Source: Macadamia tetraphylla (lineage: Eukaryota; Streptophyta; Magnoliopsida; Proteales; Proteaceae). From it: a stretch of DNA of 64,000 bases. Below are positions 13,501-28,500 of the stretch, one piece after another (positions within the stretch are counted from its first letter, which is position 1; every line of letters starts with the position of its first letter). Made by a program: the position numbers and the translations under genes. The notes beneath the pieces are model-generated. The model saw nothing but the letters and a program-made list of their open reading frames with translations. It was not told the origin of the DNA and made no database searches. The stretch is taken from NCBI GenBank assembly GCA_022985045.1, contig CM040967.1:38706990-38770989 (forward strand), given 5' to 3'.

Positions 13501-16500
13501 GGCTGCCGGATGAGAGAGAAGGAGGAATCCCAAAGGAGAGTTGGCGGTAGTCATAAATAACTTGGATTTTGTGGTTGTGAACTCCAAACAGCTTCAACCC
13601 AAGTCCACTATGATCAGACATATTGTAGAAAAAAAGTCACACACAAGGTGGGGAGTACACACTCTACCCAACTTTGCCTCCACAGGTACTCAGAGATAAA
13701 CCCAACAAGAGGTAAACACACAATACCAAAGCAAAACCAGATCAAGGAACACTTTAGGGCAAGAAAGTTAAAACATAATACTTCAAGAGTCCCAATGGTA
13801 CATCTCAAAAGCCAACGTGGTCAGAATCCATCACAAAATGGACTGTGGAAGCAAAAAAAGAAGAAAAACAGGGGAGGCGGTACCTTCCAACCTGCGTAAA
13901 AATGAGCTATGAGCTCACCACTCAATCCCCCTATGGCCGAGTGCTTAGAGGCTTGGTAGGGAGGCCTTGGGTGATCCAAATGGTGTATACCTCACCTCCA
14001 AAGGCTGCCGGATGAGAGAGAAGGAGGAATCCCAAAGGAAAGTTGGCGGTAGTCATAAATAACTTGGATTTTGTGGTTGTGAACTCCAAACAGCTTCAAC
14101 CAAAGTCCACTATGATCAGACATATTATAGAAAAAAAGTCACACACAAGGTGGGGAGTACACACTCTACCCAACTTTGCCTCCACAGGTACTCAGAGATA
14201 AACCCAACAAGAGGTAAACACACAATACCAAAGCAAAACCAGATCAAGGAATACTTTAGGGAAAGAAAGTTAAAACATAATACTTTAAGAGTCCCAACCG
14301 ATACATCTCAAAAGCCAACGTGGCCAGAATCCATCACAAAATGAACTGTGGAAGCAAAAAAAGAAGAAAAACAGGGGAGGCGGTACCTTCCAACCTACAT
14401 AAAAATGAGCTATGAGCTCACCACTCAATCCCCCTATGGCCAAGTGCTTAGAGGCTTGGTAGGGAGGCCTTGGGCGATCCAAATGGTGTATACCTCACCT
14501 CCAAAGGCTGCCGGATGAGAGAGAAGGAGGAATCCCCAAAGGAGAGCTGGCGGTAGTCATAAATAACTTGGATTTTGTGGTTGTGAACTCCAAACAGCTT
14601 CAACCTTCTAGTTCTTCACATAATCACATAAAAATTCCTCTTGGGTTAGCTTTGACTTTCCTTCAAGCTCATCCCATAGATTCTTCAAGTTTTTTCACTT
14701 AATGATCTCTTCCTAGGAACCCCTTTGTAACCTAGGGTTCCAAAGAGAGGAAATAGAAGTGGGAAACTTGTAATACGACTCTCAGACCAAGACCTTGTGC
14801 TCTGATACCAAGTTAGAATATGTGGATGAGGGAAGAACAATGGGAGGAGAGATGAAGAAGAAGATGATTATATATTACTTCACCAACATATTTACAAGTA
14901 ATTACACATACCTACCTAAGGACGGAAAAGTAAAAATATAACATGACAACTTACTAAACTATCCTTAGAGCAACATAACTAATATCTCTAACATTCTGTT
15001 CATGTCCCCCTTATGATATTCCTCATGCATTTCTTTTTGCCCTGCAGAAAGATGACATATTATGTAGTGTATAAAGTGTGACGTTATTCTAACCACAACT
15101 AGGTGATTGATCACATGACAAAAATAGTTTTATTGTAGATATACAGATGTTTTTCTGTGTTTACTTTTTGAGGGTGCTATGTCAAAAGGGCAAATCTACA
15201 ACAACAACAACAACAAACTCAGCCTTATCCCAAATTAATGGGGTCGGCTACATGGATCCATGCAAAACAAAGTAGGGAGATAGGGATCCGAACAAAAGAA
15301 TGGGGAATGAAGAGATGAAGAAACGAGGGGTGAGAAATGAGATGAAAAATGGAAAATGGGAAATAAAAAGAAAAATGGAAGTAATAGGAAAGAGGCACAG
15401 CCCAACAAATTAGGAGAATCTCGGCTACATGGATCATAGCCCTCCAATAGGCTCTATCTGAGGTCATACTTGGAAGTTGGAGCAAGATATAGACTATGCA
15501 TGTCATTCTTCACAACTTCTCCTATTGTCATTTAGGTCTACCTCTAGCTCTTTTAGCTCCTTCAATTGGGATCAGATCACTTCCTACTGGGGAGTCCCCA
15601 GGCCTCCATTGAACATGATCATACCACCTCAAACAACAATCTTGGACCTTGTTATTGATCAGGGCAACTCCCAAATCAGCTCTAATACATTCATTCCGTA
15701 CTTTATCCCTCTTAGTTTTGCCGCACATCCTTTTTTAACATCCTCATCTCTGCTACACATAGCTTATCTATATGACACTTCTGAATTGCCCGACATTCTT
15801 CCCCATACATTATAGCCAATCATACAACAGTCCTATAAAACTTTCCTTTAAGATTTAAAGGAATACGTTGGTCATACAATATTCCGGTCACTCCTCTCCA
15901 CTTCATCCATCCCACTTAAATTTTTTGTGAAACCAAAGGGGCTATAAGCATCAAACATGCTAGCAATAAATCTTTTTTCATATATACAGAGCAACCTAGT
16001 GCACAAGGCTCCCGCTACTACAGGGTCTGGGAGGGGCAGCTGTATGTAACCTTACCCCCTGCTTCGCAGAAGAGGTTGTTTCCAAGTTTTGAACCTGGGA
16101 CCAACGTATTGCAATAGTGCAACTTAATCTTTTTCATATAAATGAATCTAAATTGAGGTTCATAAAATAGGGTGGAACTTCTTAGGATACAAAGTAATGT
16201 GAAATGGGTGGAATTTCCTTGAAATATGTTGGAAAACCTAGATTTTGACTAGAAATTATTTCAGGTTACATAACTACTGCTGGGAGGTGGACATTAAGAC
16301 AGAAGTTTATTATCTTGAGCTATAATGATTACTTGGTTATTCTGTATGTTACTTTGTACTACTGTTACAAGTATTTTGACTCATAGTTGTTTCCTTTTCT
16401 TCCTTTGTCAATACTTCTGATTTTCTATTCTTGTAATTTTTGTGCTAGTGGTTTGTAACTTTATTGTCTGGATACATGGGAATAGTGACCATAAGGTGTC

Positions 16501-19500
16501 TAATTAATGACCATAATTTAGCTGATCTTTCTTGTCAGCATACAAGCCCTACCTTTGTCTCAAGCTGTTGTATTGAACTTCACTACGCCAATAATGGCTT
16601 CAATTGCGGCAAGAATCATTTTGCATGAGAAGCCAAAAATCTCAGATATTGGAGGTATGATGGTGGTACTTTGTCACTGGCTCACTGCATCATAATCTTT
16701 CATGCATGGAACTGCCAAAAATTTTATCGAAATTATTAAAAACAATTTTGTAACTCAGTAAATGGAACATATGGTAATGGGTTTCCTCTTTTTTTTTTTT
16801 TTGGGGGGTGGGGAAGAGGTGGTGTGCATCACATGTTTTGACTTTACAATGGGATAGCACTTGGCCTAAGAGGATTTCCCCAAATCCTAGATTTGTTAAA
16901 GGAACTTCATTAAATTTGGGAGGGTTATCACAGCCAATGAGAGTTGTGGGCATGGCTACTCCTCAATCCTAAAGTTCTGACCCTGCTTCTCAATGAGGCC
17001 ATTAGATGAAATTAGGATAGAAAGGTAATTCTTGGATATTATCCAAGGTATTTTCCAAATAATACATTTGGACTCTTACGGAAAGAAGAAGCTGCTACTC
17101 TCTCCATCCCACGAAGACTGTCTGTTTTCCAATGCCCCATTTTGTTTGTGCATTAGAATACTAATTCTTTGAAAATTTCTTACTTCTCCATAATCCATAT
17201 TACCCTTAACATGTAGTGGTAATTAATGCTACAACTACAAATTTCTGCATTGAAGGAAAGAGGAAGGATAATTTAATATAGTTGGAGTAGATCTATGAAG
17301 GGTAATTTTGGAATTTTAGTAAAAATATTTAGGTAATTAATAGAATAACAAATTCTCCTTAAAAGTGAGATTTTTCAAAGTTGACAATCTTTGTTGGACA
17401 GAGGGACTAATTTAGAAACAAAAGTCATCCCGTATTCTTTTAGGTTTCTGGGGAGAAATCCTGCAAACCTTACTGTCTTAGTGAAACAACTTTGTAAAGA
17501 TTGTATTAGAAAATTTTGCTATCTTAGTCAGTATCTTGTAGATCTTGTAGATTAGGTCAAGGCGAGTTTGTAAGATCTTGTGTGACCCCAGAAGCTAGGA
17601 AGGTCAAGGCGAGTTTATAACATTTTCAGTTATGGTATAGGCTTTTGGACCTTAGGCTATCAGCTGAATTCACGGACTGGGCTTCTCAGGATAGACTTTG
17701 AACCCAGTTTGAGGGCTTGCATGGTTGCATCAATAAGATCTTTGGGCTCTTTACCTTGTTCTTGCTTAAACTTTAAGCCAAGCTTATAAATCCTGAAAAT
17801 TCATTGAATATCTTTGTCCTTATTCCATGCAGAGCTGACATTGATTGTGGACCAATTTTTTTTTTCCTGTATCACTCATTTATCAGGTCTGGCTTGCAGT
17901 TTTTTTGGCCTTCTGTTCATTTTCCGACCAGCACTTATTACACAAGGTATGCATTTTATGAATGGAGCTATCCTTTTTCTTTTTCTTTTCTTCCCTTTCC
18001 TTGCCTCTTGATAAGTTTGTCATTTGTGCTTCTATCTTATACATGGTGACAGGGATAGAAATGGTTTGAAGTGGTTCAATTTGTCAATCTTATATTTTCT
18101 TTTTGATATGAAGCTTTCCAACATAGTTTAAAATATATTGTGATACTTTCTCTTGTTCAATATGCTGTCAGCAACTTCAATAATCTCTTTGTTTGAACTT
18201 AATATCCATTTTATGTTGCACATTTGATTATTTGTTGCAAATTAAATTCAAAGAGAAAAATATTACATTCAAGAATTGCTTTGATTGCTTATCCATTGCC
18301 TTTGTTTGTTGTTTTGTTATCAGCAACAACAAAATTTTCATTTTAGTGGACATCACAAATTTTTTTTACGACTTTATACTCGCATGATTCACAGAAATGT
18401 ACGAGAAATACCATAACTGGAACTGCTAGTTTTTCCAGTTCTCTTAGCACATATTTGATTGTAAATATCTTGATACAAAACCAATCTTCCTTAAGAGAAA
18501 ACAGTTCTTTATCTCACGCCCCCTGTAATTCCCTCTATTTTCCCCAAATAAAGTAAGTTCCTGTAAGTTACTATTTTAGACACTGTTTGAAGTTCCGTAG
18601 AATTTTGACATTTCGAAAGCCTCTCTTCTACCAGCCTGTTTGACCCTTCTTCAAATTGGATCACCCTAAGACCCGGGCTAAGAAAAATTGACCTTACTCT
18701 GTGACTGTGTTCTTCAGCATACTTTCTACCCTATTCAAGAACAACCCAACCATATCTGGGAGGGTAAACTGTAATTACCTGAAATCTGAGTTCTGCACTT
18801 GTTATAGCAAACACCAACTAATACGAAAATAAACAAAGACATATCTGCACAACACAGAGATTTAACGATGTTCACACACCGATGTGGTGTGCTATGTCCT
18901 CGGGCGAAGAAGAAAAAGTTTCACTATGTAGAAGAGAGATTACACCCAAACAGCTCTGCTTCCATTACAAATCTCAGAAAATATCCCATTCGGGTCGCCA
19001 CCAAAATATGTCAGAGCGGGTCATTCTTCAAAGGGTTAAGAATTCGAGACAAACTTAACCGCACTTTCAACTCTAGTTCATAGTGGTGGGTTCCCCCTTT
19101 CTACAGCATTAAAGATATAGTAGGGATAAGGACTTGGATTTTGGGAATGGGCAGTAATTGTAATAGATATAGTAAGGATAAGAACTTGGATTTCGGGAAT
19201 AGGCTATAATTGTAATAGATATAGTAAGGATAATGACGAGGATTTCGGGAATAGACAGTAAGTGTAATGCACATAGTTGTCACGGCATCAAATCGATCCA
19301 AGGCGGTGGAGGGGTGGCTAATCGATTTGGCGATGAATCGCCCGTTATGGAGATGAATCGCCCATTATGGTGTTGCCATGGCGGTCAAATCGTCCATGTG
19401 TCATTTTTTTTATTTCCCCTATTTCCTAAAGTTATTTAGCATGCTATAAGCCTACAATATATACTCTACAAATTATCTACAACAAGTTATGACTTAATAA

Positions 19501-22500
19501 CTTATAAAACAGAGCATTAAACTCCTAAAGCTTCTGTGATAACCATTCAAAACAGAGCATTAAACTCCTCAAGACCTGTCTAAATGTCCAAGACTGTTGC
19601 TAAAGCTCAACTAACAAAAGGCTTGGTTGTCACAATTTTTTTGAGGCTACATAATGCAGCATAAGTACATGAAAACAGCTCACTGTCTCAAAAAGAAATG
19701 GAAGAAAAATTTTTATGCACAAGAGTTCCTATAAATTCCTTTACAAAACAGAGCCAATAAGCATACATAAATAGCAGTGTATGATAACTCACAACAGAGT
19801 GATGACAATTGACAAAGAAGTAACAATGCCTTACACCACTGGAACATGTTCAACCTGTGAAATTGAACACAGAATTGCATATCATCCAACTAGGAACTGC
19901 AACTAAAAAATAGAATTATTACAACTACTGCCCCGCTGAAACAGAGAAGAAAGAGAAGAAGAAAGAGCAGCCGAAACAAAGGAAGAAGAAGAAGAAGGAG
20001 GAGGAGAAGAGAAGCAGAGAAGAAGAAATAGAGTCACAGATGTGAGAGGTCCCATGTCGCAGAGATTCAGAGAAGGAGAAGGAGAGAAGAACTGAAGAAG
20101 ACGAAGGAGAATGAGAAGCAGAGAAGAAGAAGACGACAAAGAACTTACCTTGCATCGGAGAAGGATCGAAGCAGTAGGAGACGAGAAAGCTTCTTCTCTT
20201 GCTGTCGGAGAAGAAACGAGCCGTTGGGGTCGAGGGTTCAGTTGAGGGTTTTTCTTCTTTTGGGGATTTTCAGTAGAAAAATCGAGACTTGAGTGAGAGA
20301 ATGAGAGAATAGAGATTGACCTGCTCGAGGCCCGAGGGTTTTGTTTTGTTTTTATTTTCACTATTTTTCACCTGCCAATCAAAATATAGGAAATAGAATA
20401 TTGTTAATAAGTTAAAAAAAAAAAAAAAAAAAAGTACCAAAAAATCGATCGTCTAGTGCTTCCGGAGTGAAATGGCGTCTACGGCGCTGCCATGGCGACG
20501 CCTATCCAACTCTAGCGACCGCCATTCGAGACTCATACTAATTGTACCACCGCCATGTGCTGATTTTACTGCCGAGAAGCCAAAACGCCGCCTAGGAGAC
20601 GCCTTGGTGACACTGTGACAACTATGACATAATATGAATGCAAACCAGGATTGACAGCCTGTGGGTGATGGGACCAATGGGAGAAAATAGAGAAAATTCT
20701 GGTTAATAGGAAGAAGATTCAAATTTGACGGTTAGATTTGAAACAGTTTTGACCGAAGATATAATGGTCAGATTTGAACAGCCGGTCCTTATACTGCTGC
20801 CATTAGTGCTGCACATAGGTGATGCTGGACTGGGCTCGGCCAGGGTTAGCCGTGTGCAACTGTTTGACATATTTGGAACAACTGCACCTCGGCTGTGCTT
20901 GGACCAACCAATTTAGCATGCCAAGTGTCTAACTGTCTAAGATTTCTTCTCATAGTGTTCAGCACTGAAGATTTTATGGGCGTTGCAAATGTGTTGACAT
21001 ACAATATGATAAAAATAGAATATTTTAGTATAATCCAATCATTAATATGAATTTTGTCCTTTATAATTTTTTTTTGCTTGGTGCATTTTCATAAAAAATA
21101 AAGTGCTATAGTGCATCTCATACAATACCGAAAACCTATATTATAATGTATAGTGTAATTTTGGGCTCAGTCCAGGTCAAGGCAGCCCAGCCTGAACTTC
21201 ATTTTGGGCTTTACTACCTCTGGTTAGGCAGGCAAAATTTTTTGCTGGACTGGCCAGGCTGCAGGTTGACCTGGTTCAGTGTGCAAGCTAGGTATCTCCT
21301 TATTTACATTATTGGTGAAGTATTGAGGGTCATCATTGCGACAGGTCTAATTAATTTTTAGCTCCTCACAACTCTTAAGTAAAGTTAGAAGTGTCTGTTT
21401 CCTGCTAAAATTTAATCCTATCGTAGTAGGTTTGGTGTGGTGAATCATTATATAGCTTCTCCTTTTATTGTGAACACTTCTTTTTTCCTTTTCTTGGATT
21501 TACTATGGAAGTCATATACTTTTTCTGGTTCTCAAAGCATTTAGAAGTTCCGAACATCAGCCATAATAGCATTTGTTATATCTCCTTTTCTCTATTGCTA
21601 TTCCTTGCTTTGCGAGCTTCAGTTCGAGTCTTGCAATGTGGTCTCTATATCTCAGGCTCAGCTGGAGCTACATTAATTTGGCACTAGAGCTATAAATAAA
21701 GTAAGAAATGAACTAATTCCATCAGTTTCAGCATGTGGATGTGGTCATGGTGACAGAAAAGATGAACAAGTAGGACCACCACATGGTGGCAAAAGGATGA
21801 TTTAGCCAACCAAGGAAGATGATAGAGATGCAAGGACCTTTGAAGGTTCAAAATCTTCATAGACAAAGCACATCGAAGCCAAGGCGGAGTTGCTTTACCA
21901 AAGAGCGCTTCGATTATTATGCGATAGTGTGGTCATAGAGCCAACGTGTAGTTGCTTAGTGCAGTTAATAAACTTGTAATGCCGTCATGGATTCACAGGT
22001 CAAGTCTGAGGACAGACTATTTGGGCCAAAAAATATGCCATAGGTTAGGATTGACCCGGCACATTCCTTTGGGACCATGGGAGTGCTGGACTTGCACTGA
22101 TGGATGATGTAGATCGAAACATGAAGAAGAAAAGGACTAAAACAGAATTCGGGAAGAATACTCTTCATGTGGCACTGTTCATGAAGATATTTTGTGCCCA
22201 TGTGAACAGCCAGCGTGGATGAGAGATGCTACCAATATTCTTTAGGGTTGACATCTTCAATTTCTATTTCAGTTGTTACTATTTTCTTGTATTGCTATGG
22301 AGTCAATAGCTTGATTGATCAGAAAGTTTCTTTTTAATGTTAGTTACTTTTGTTAGTTAGTTTGGCGGTCAAGCTGAGCATACTCCCTACATTATTGGGA
22401 GTAGGTTTTTTTTTTTTTTTTTTTGATGATAAGATTATGGGCATCCTTTGCCCACAATTTTGACAGTAAATTTTGAGTGCTTTGTGCAGGTGTGTGCTTG

Positions 22501-25500
22501 TGAGAGATAGCCTGGGTGAGATGCCCTCGTGAAGATAGGTGGGAGACCAACCTATCCTATTGTTTAGTCAATAGCCTGTCTTTTCATCAGTGTTTAGAGG
22601 ATTACTTTCCATGAGATGAGTTAAATTGTTGAGCTAATCAAACATACACCACTTAATTTTTTTCATAGCGTGCAGATTCTGTCTATAGTTATGACCAAGA
22701 TTTTATTATCCAATGGTATATTTATGTCATGTTGTAGTCATAGAACCAATTACCTGTCTTTTTCCTGTGTTAATAGGATTTCTCATTTCTGTTCATAAGA
22801 TGACAGTTCAGTGGTTAAGGTCAGTGAAACAACATCTGATATTTTTTCTCTTAGCAGTGCCGATTCCACATATTCTCCTGAAAAAAGTAGATGGTACCAA
22901 ATAGTAAAATTTTTTCTCTTGAGAATGAAATTCTGGATGGATCCGTATTTCTTGCCTTCTTGGAATTGTGCATATACTTAATGTGGATCTATTGCAGGAG
23001 GACTAGCAGAAACTGAAGGACCACGGAACACATTTGTTGTTAGAGGGAGCCACCCTTTTTTTGCAGTTTTAGTTGGCTTGTTTTCCTCAGTATCTGGTGG
23101 AATCACCTATTGCCTTATACGAGCTGGAGCAAAGGCATCTGATCAAACTGTGTAAGTGGTAATCTATGATGTAAAATGTTTCATGGCGAGGGATGGGTAG
23201 AAAATTAAATCTTGCTTTTTACTGTAATTGGTACATTTTGGCGGTAAAGGATGATGATCTTTGTTTTACAATGTCAAACTTAAGCTTAAAGTTCGTCCAA
23301 TATTGAGAGTATTTTTTAATGAAAATATTGAGAGAATTATATTTACGGGAAAAAAAGAATGTTCAAGCCAAAACCGTTTTAATTTGAGCTTTATCGTATT
23401 TAATGATTACCATAAAGCATTACTCCTTAAATTCTTTTTGTTTACCATGGCATACTATTCAACTCAACATATGCTAGTGTAGTCTACAACTCAACATATG
23501 CTAGTTTAGTCTTGCTATGAGATGAACATTTTGTAAATTTATTACGTAGTATAATCATCTCCAACATCCAATCCTTTTGCAGGGGTACTGTTTTCTCATT
23601 TGGTCTGCTAGCTACCCCTGCTGCAGCAATTTGCACTTTTGTCTTGCAGGTAGTGAAACACTTCTGACAATTGGTATTATGCCCATATTCTTCAAAGTAA
23701 CTTGCTTTTGTCAACCTGTATACCAAGTGTGTTGTGCTGTGAAGTTGTTGGGTCCAAACAAATTCTGCATAAAAAAAATAAAAGTTAATGATTGCAGTAG
23801 TGATTTCACCTGCAACAGAAAGTTGGTTTTGAGATCTGTTTCTGTGGCTACTGTATATTTAAAAACACTTTTTATGCAGTTACAATGCTGGTCTGACCTG
23901 ATCCAAGAATTGACAGTTCAACTGGGTTATGCAGGAGTTTGTTTCTTTTATTGGGGATTTATTAATCAATTGTTCTTTACCATTATGGTCGTCATTAGCA
24001 ATTAGAAGTGGAGTTTGAGTTCAATTTTAGAGTTTGAATGGGTTTGGTTTCTTATTCACAACTCTTCAAATAGATGCATGTAGTCCATCGTTGGAGAGAT
24101 TTAGATTGGAATGAACTTTTATTGAAGTTTATACTGGTGCTGTGAGAGCCTGGTTCAACTGCTGAGTTCTTCATCTTCATCCCTGGTTTGAATCTCTTCT
24201 TCAAATCCTTCTTTCTTTTATCAGGTCTTAACTCTCCCTTACTTTCGTCATTCTATTTATTTGTTTCTTATTCTTCCTTCTCCTTCACTTGTGTTACCCT
24301 TTTACTGTCATTACCTGTTCTAACATCAGATTTGGTTCAGCAAGAGGGAGCTCGATCTCTCTCATCCTTGTGTCTTTCGACCTAAAATTTTGGCAACTAT
24401 TCACTTACCTGTTGGCGACCCTAATCGTGGAGTTTGGTCTTAAGATCTCACGTATGTTGAGAGTTATAAGTTGGTTTTCAGGCCTTTGGTGAACATTTCC
24501 CCCTTCATCTTTTGAGAATCTTAACTTGATTTTCGTTTGTAGTTTGGATCAGAAACCAGTTGTTTTCAAGAGGTCTTGGCCTTAAGAATCTAATTTTAAA
24601 GTTTCATCTGGATTGGACTTGTAATTGATGAGCGAGTTACCTTGCCCAAAATGAAACTTGTTCTCCATGTTCTATCACAAGGAAGAAGAGAGTGAACTTC
24701 ATTTAATTAAAAATAAGGACCGCTCTCTGGATATTTACCAAAACCCCCCCTCTTATAGTTTTGTTCTAATTTATTCCTTGTCTTCCTGAAATTCCAGAAA
24801 ATCTATATTCCCTTTAATTTCTTTCTGATTTGACCCCACCTTTTTTGAAATCCCAATTTCATCCTTCTTTAATTTAATTATGTATATGCCCCATATTCTG
24901 TTTTATTCTTCCAAAAGGGTGCTAAATTTGTCTGAATATTTACAAAATTGCCATCACTCATTGTAATTAAGTTTGTCATTATTTGTTGGGCCCATAGTGA
25001 TCCAATTTATGGGTTATTGGATCGCATCAGCTTTATTTTCTTTTCAACAAGAGACACCAGCCTAATGTCTGGCACCTTGTTTTACCTTGTGTCTTGACCT
25101 CTATTCTCCAGGAACATCAAATTGCAGTTGGGCTATGTTTGGGCCCTTCAGATATAAAGTTGTAAAGGGTTAGGATGGACAATTGATGTTTAGATTTGGT
25201 TATGTCGCCTTTTATAGTTCAAGCAATGATGTGATTCTGAGCAACATATATCAGATAATTCTTTTGGTGGTTTGGACTCAGGGTCTAAAAACACACTTAA
25301 TTATTCGAAGCATACAATTTCTGTATTGGTTCTATGAAAGCATCGTCTTGGATGCCAAGCTGTAACACTTGGAACTTTATGTGATCTACATTTTAGTTGA
25401 TGAGATTCTGTTTTGTTGTTAACGAGGCTGAAGTAGATTGTTCTGGAGATAAAAATAATGATCTAGTTGAATTTGTTGCATTTATTTTTCTAGATTATTG

Positions 25501-28500
25501 TTTTGTAATTCAGGTCCTTGGGAGGGTGGTTGGCAACAGGCAGCTTACTGAAATCACAATTTGGTGCACAGGTTGGCCTCACCCTCCTATGTTCATGTGT
25601 CAAGTATCAGGCAGAGCTTGCTACATGGCAGAGAAAAGCTTCAAAAATTGATTGGAAAGTCAGGCTTTTGACGAAAGGTTGACAGCTAAAGTATAAGGGA
25701 AAGAAGTCCAATGCATGGTGGCCCATATGATCAAGTTGGCCACTAGATTTGACATATTAGCAATCTGCGGAACCCTATCTATTCAACAGCATTGGCCACA
25801 TTATCCCTTCATGTGGTTGAACTGTTGAAGTCCATTCGTTGTGCTTGAAATTCCAATATGACCATTCTACTATGCTTTTGCAATAAAATGTAAAAGTACG
25901 TAGCCAAACTCAGTACAATAGTAGGGTATCAAGCTATGGCATGGTCTGTAAAGTATCAAATAAATACCCCATTGCCTGTTGAGTGGTCAATTATGATTAA
26001 TTTAGTGCTTAAAACAATTGTAGGCTGAGATTGAAATCCTTATCTAACAGACAAAGTACTTTCTATTCTTTGTTCATTTTACGTGTACTATGTCAGGCCG
26101 TTGATGATAATCAAATTATTCTTTGCAGGATTTTGTGTTTCCGGATTTTTATTCACTTGTTCACATGGTAATACTTGGTGGATTAGCCTTCGTTGCAGAG
26201 GTACCTTTCTAAATTAGTGAAGTATTCTGAGGTTTTATGTTTTTATTTTGTTGGAAATATCACCACATGAAATGTGTTAGTACCTGGAGAAAATGTTTGG
26301 AAAAATGAATAAATATTTATGATCATTATTTTACCTTGTATGCTATCGTATCTCAGGACATAATAAAGCCAATGTGTAATTTAGATATTAAAAATTGAAA
26401 TTGAAATTTAAATCCAGATCATAGTTATAAATAGTTTAAGTACATAAATTCAAACAGTACAAGCAATAACTGAATTGTTAAAATGCTACAGTGGCTACAT
26501 TGACTATGTGTAGTCCACATTCACCCGAACCCAAACCCAAACCAAGCTTAATCCATCAGGACACATCTTATGTTCAGCCATCATTCTATGTCCGCCTGGT
26601 CCATATTGTCGAGGATAGGGCCATCTCCAATCGGCCCTGTCTAAAGACCATGCTGAAGTGGGCCCTTTTTCTTTCCTTCTATTTGTTCTTTCTTTTTCTT
26701 TTATTTTACCTCTCTCGCGGTTCATGTAACCGACCCCATTTAGTTGGGAAAAGGCCGAGTTGTTGTTGTTGGACCTCCTCGATGTGGTACTATTGAGCAC
26801 AGATCTAGAAAGCCATTTCATTTGAGATCAGAAATGAAGTTCTTCGCATTTGTACTGCAAGGCCTAACACTCCTAAATACTGGCAAAGTGAGACCCATGT
26901 GGAGCCATGGCATGTTATAGCCTCCCTCCCTCCACACACACACACACACACAAACACAAACACTCAAGGATAAATTTCTTGCTCCACTTTTTATCACTTG
27001 TTTTACTTTTGGTTGTAATCTTTGGCCTCTATTGCTGACAAGGATTCTTCATATTCATAAATTAAAATCTTACACCTAAAGCAATCTAAATCTCTTCAAT
27101 AACTCATAGTAGAAAAAAATAATATTCTCAAATTTTAATTTTTTTTTTTTTTGGGAGAATAATAAATGCATTAAAGAGTGAAGAATATACAAGGGGGGAA
27201 AGAGAGGGAACCAAGCCAAACAAAGGCTACACAGCAAAAGCAAGCAAACAAACAAACTGCCAGCCCTCAAAAGGCCGTAGGAGGGGGGGGGATATTCTCA
27301 AATTTACTTGCTCCTTATGCGGTTATGGCTCTTATGGCTCTTTATCATTTTATAAAATAATCTATGACTAGAAAAATATTAAAAAAGTGAATACCTATTA
27401 AAATTGTAAAGCAAAAGAACCAAAATAGTAACATGTGATTTTATTTTATTTTATTTTTTGGGGGGTGGGGTTTACAACTAGTGTGTAAATTATTGTAATA
27501 TTAAACCTCATATTAATTGAAGGGTATATATATTTACAAAAACTAGTAAATTTAGACATAAGCCCACCTCTTTTGTTGTGCAAATTTTAGTTTCTATTGT
27601 TATTGTACAAAAGATTGGTGTGCCTTCTTTTACTTCTGAAATAGACAAATGGCATTTCTTAGAACTTCCTTCCATCACTTCAAAAATGAAGATTATATTA
27701 AAAGAGAGAAGGGAGTATGAATAGAAAAGGGAAGGGGTGGTAGACAGGAAAAGCTTAATCCCTGGGTAAAAGTTACCTTCGACACCCCATGTTTGGCAAA
27801 CTCTACCTTGAATTCATTGATCTTGGCATCAGATAGATTGTAAAGTAGCCAAGTAGGTACTTTATTTGTTTTCAGGCCAATCTTTAAAACATGGTCAACA
27901 TTTTGATTGATGCATCATTCCATGTTACTATTGAATTATAAAGTTCTACAACCGGTTAAGAGCTTTTGAACATGTGTAATATTTTGTAGGTATTTTTAGC
28001 ACGTGGACTTCAGCTTGAGAAAACTAGCAAAGTTGCCAACATCCAGTACATTGAGGTATTCTTGATTATGCTTTTTTTTTTTTTTTTTCATATAATAGAC
28101 AAAAAGGATATAGTATTGCCTTCTTACTTTTAGAGGGAAACAAGGTTCATGCGTTTCATACTCCATCTTTCGTCTTCATATCCTTTTCCTTTTTATTTGG
28201 GAATATTTCTGTTGCTATAGTAAGAATAGAAAATGAAATGGATGAGGAGCCTGCACATATCATGTACTGGATTGAACAAAGATACAAAAATATACACCAG
28301 CCCTCAGAATCCCTGATATTGTCTCTCATAATAGACGTCTAATATGGGGTGGAAAAGTCTCATTACTAATGGATGCCTGTTTTTAGTGCTTTCAGACTCT
28401 TAAGGCTCAGGAGTCCCCAAAGATTTTCCAATTTCTTTCTTTCTAATACAACCAATGCACAATATGTCATTGTTTATAACTGTATCTCTCTCTTTTTCTA

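Larger units (their letters stand above)
7528..14993 (-). mobile_element. Decayed Ty1/copia LTR retrotransposon, nearly full length
   Basis: On the minus strand the order is 5' LTR (14811-14993), primer-binding site (14799-14810), leader with tandem repeats, gag with zinc knuckle, protease, integrase, reverse transcriptase, RNase H, polypurine tract and 3' LTR (7528-7795). Integrase before RT defines copia. The flanking pentamers TTATG (7523-7527) and TTCTG (14994-14998) are probably a target duplication with one mismatch. Many frame breaks make it non-functional. A separate DNA transposon (8807-10202) interrupts RT. It lies in intron 3 of the EamA transporter gene, antisense to it. Confidence 0.93.

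Noticed and set aside
13112..14344. Repeated 64-codon frames on both strands
   Set aside because: They are the same sequence in the three 502-bp tandem units; they lie in the copia leader and show no domain.
13091..14604. CRISPR-like array
   Set aside because: The units are about 500 bp without spacers and lie in a plant retroelement.
16020..16126. A tRNA gene suggested by the B-box-like text
   Set aside because: Only one Pol III box and no cloverleaf; flanking duplications show it is a SINE.
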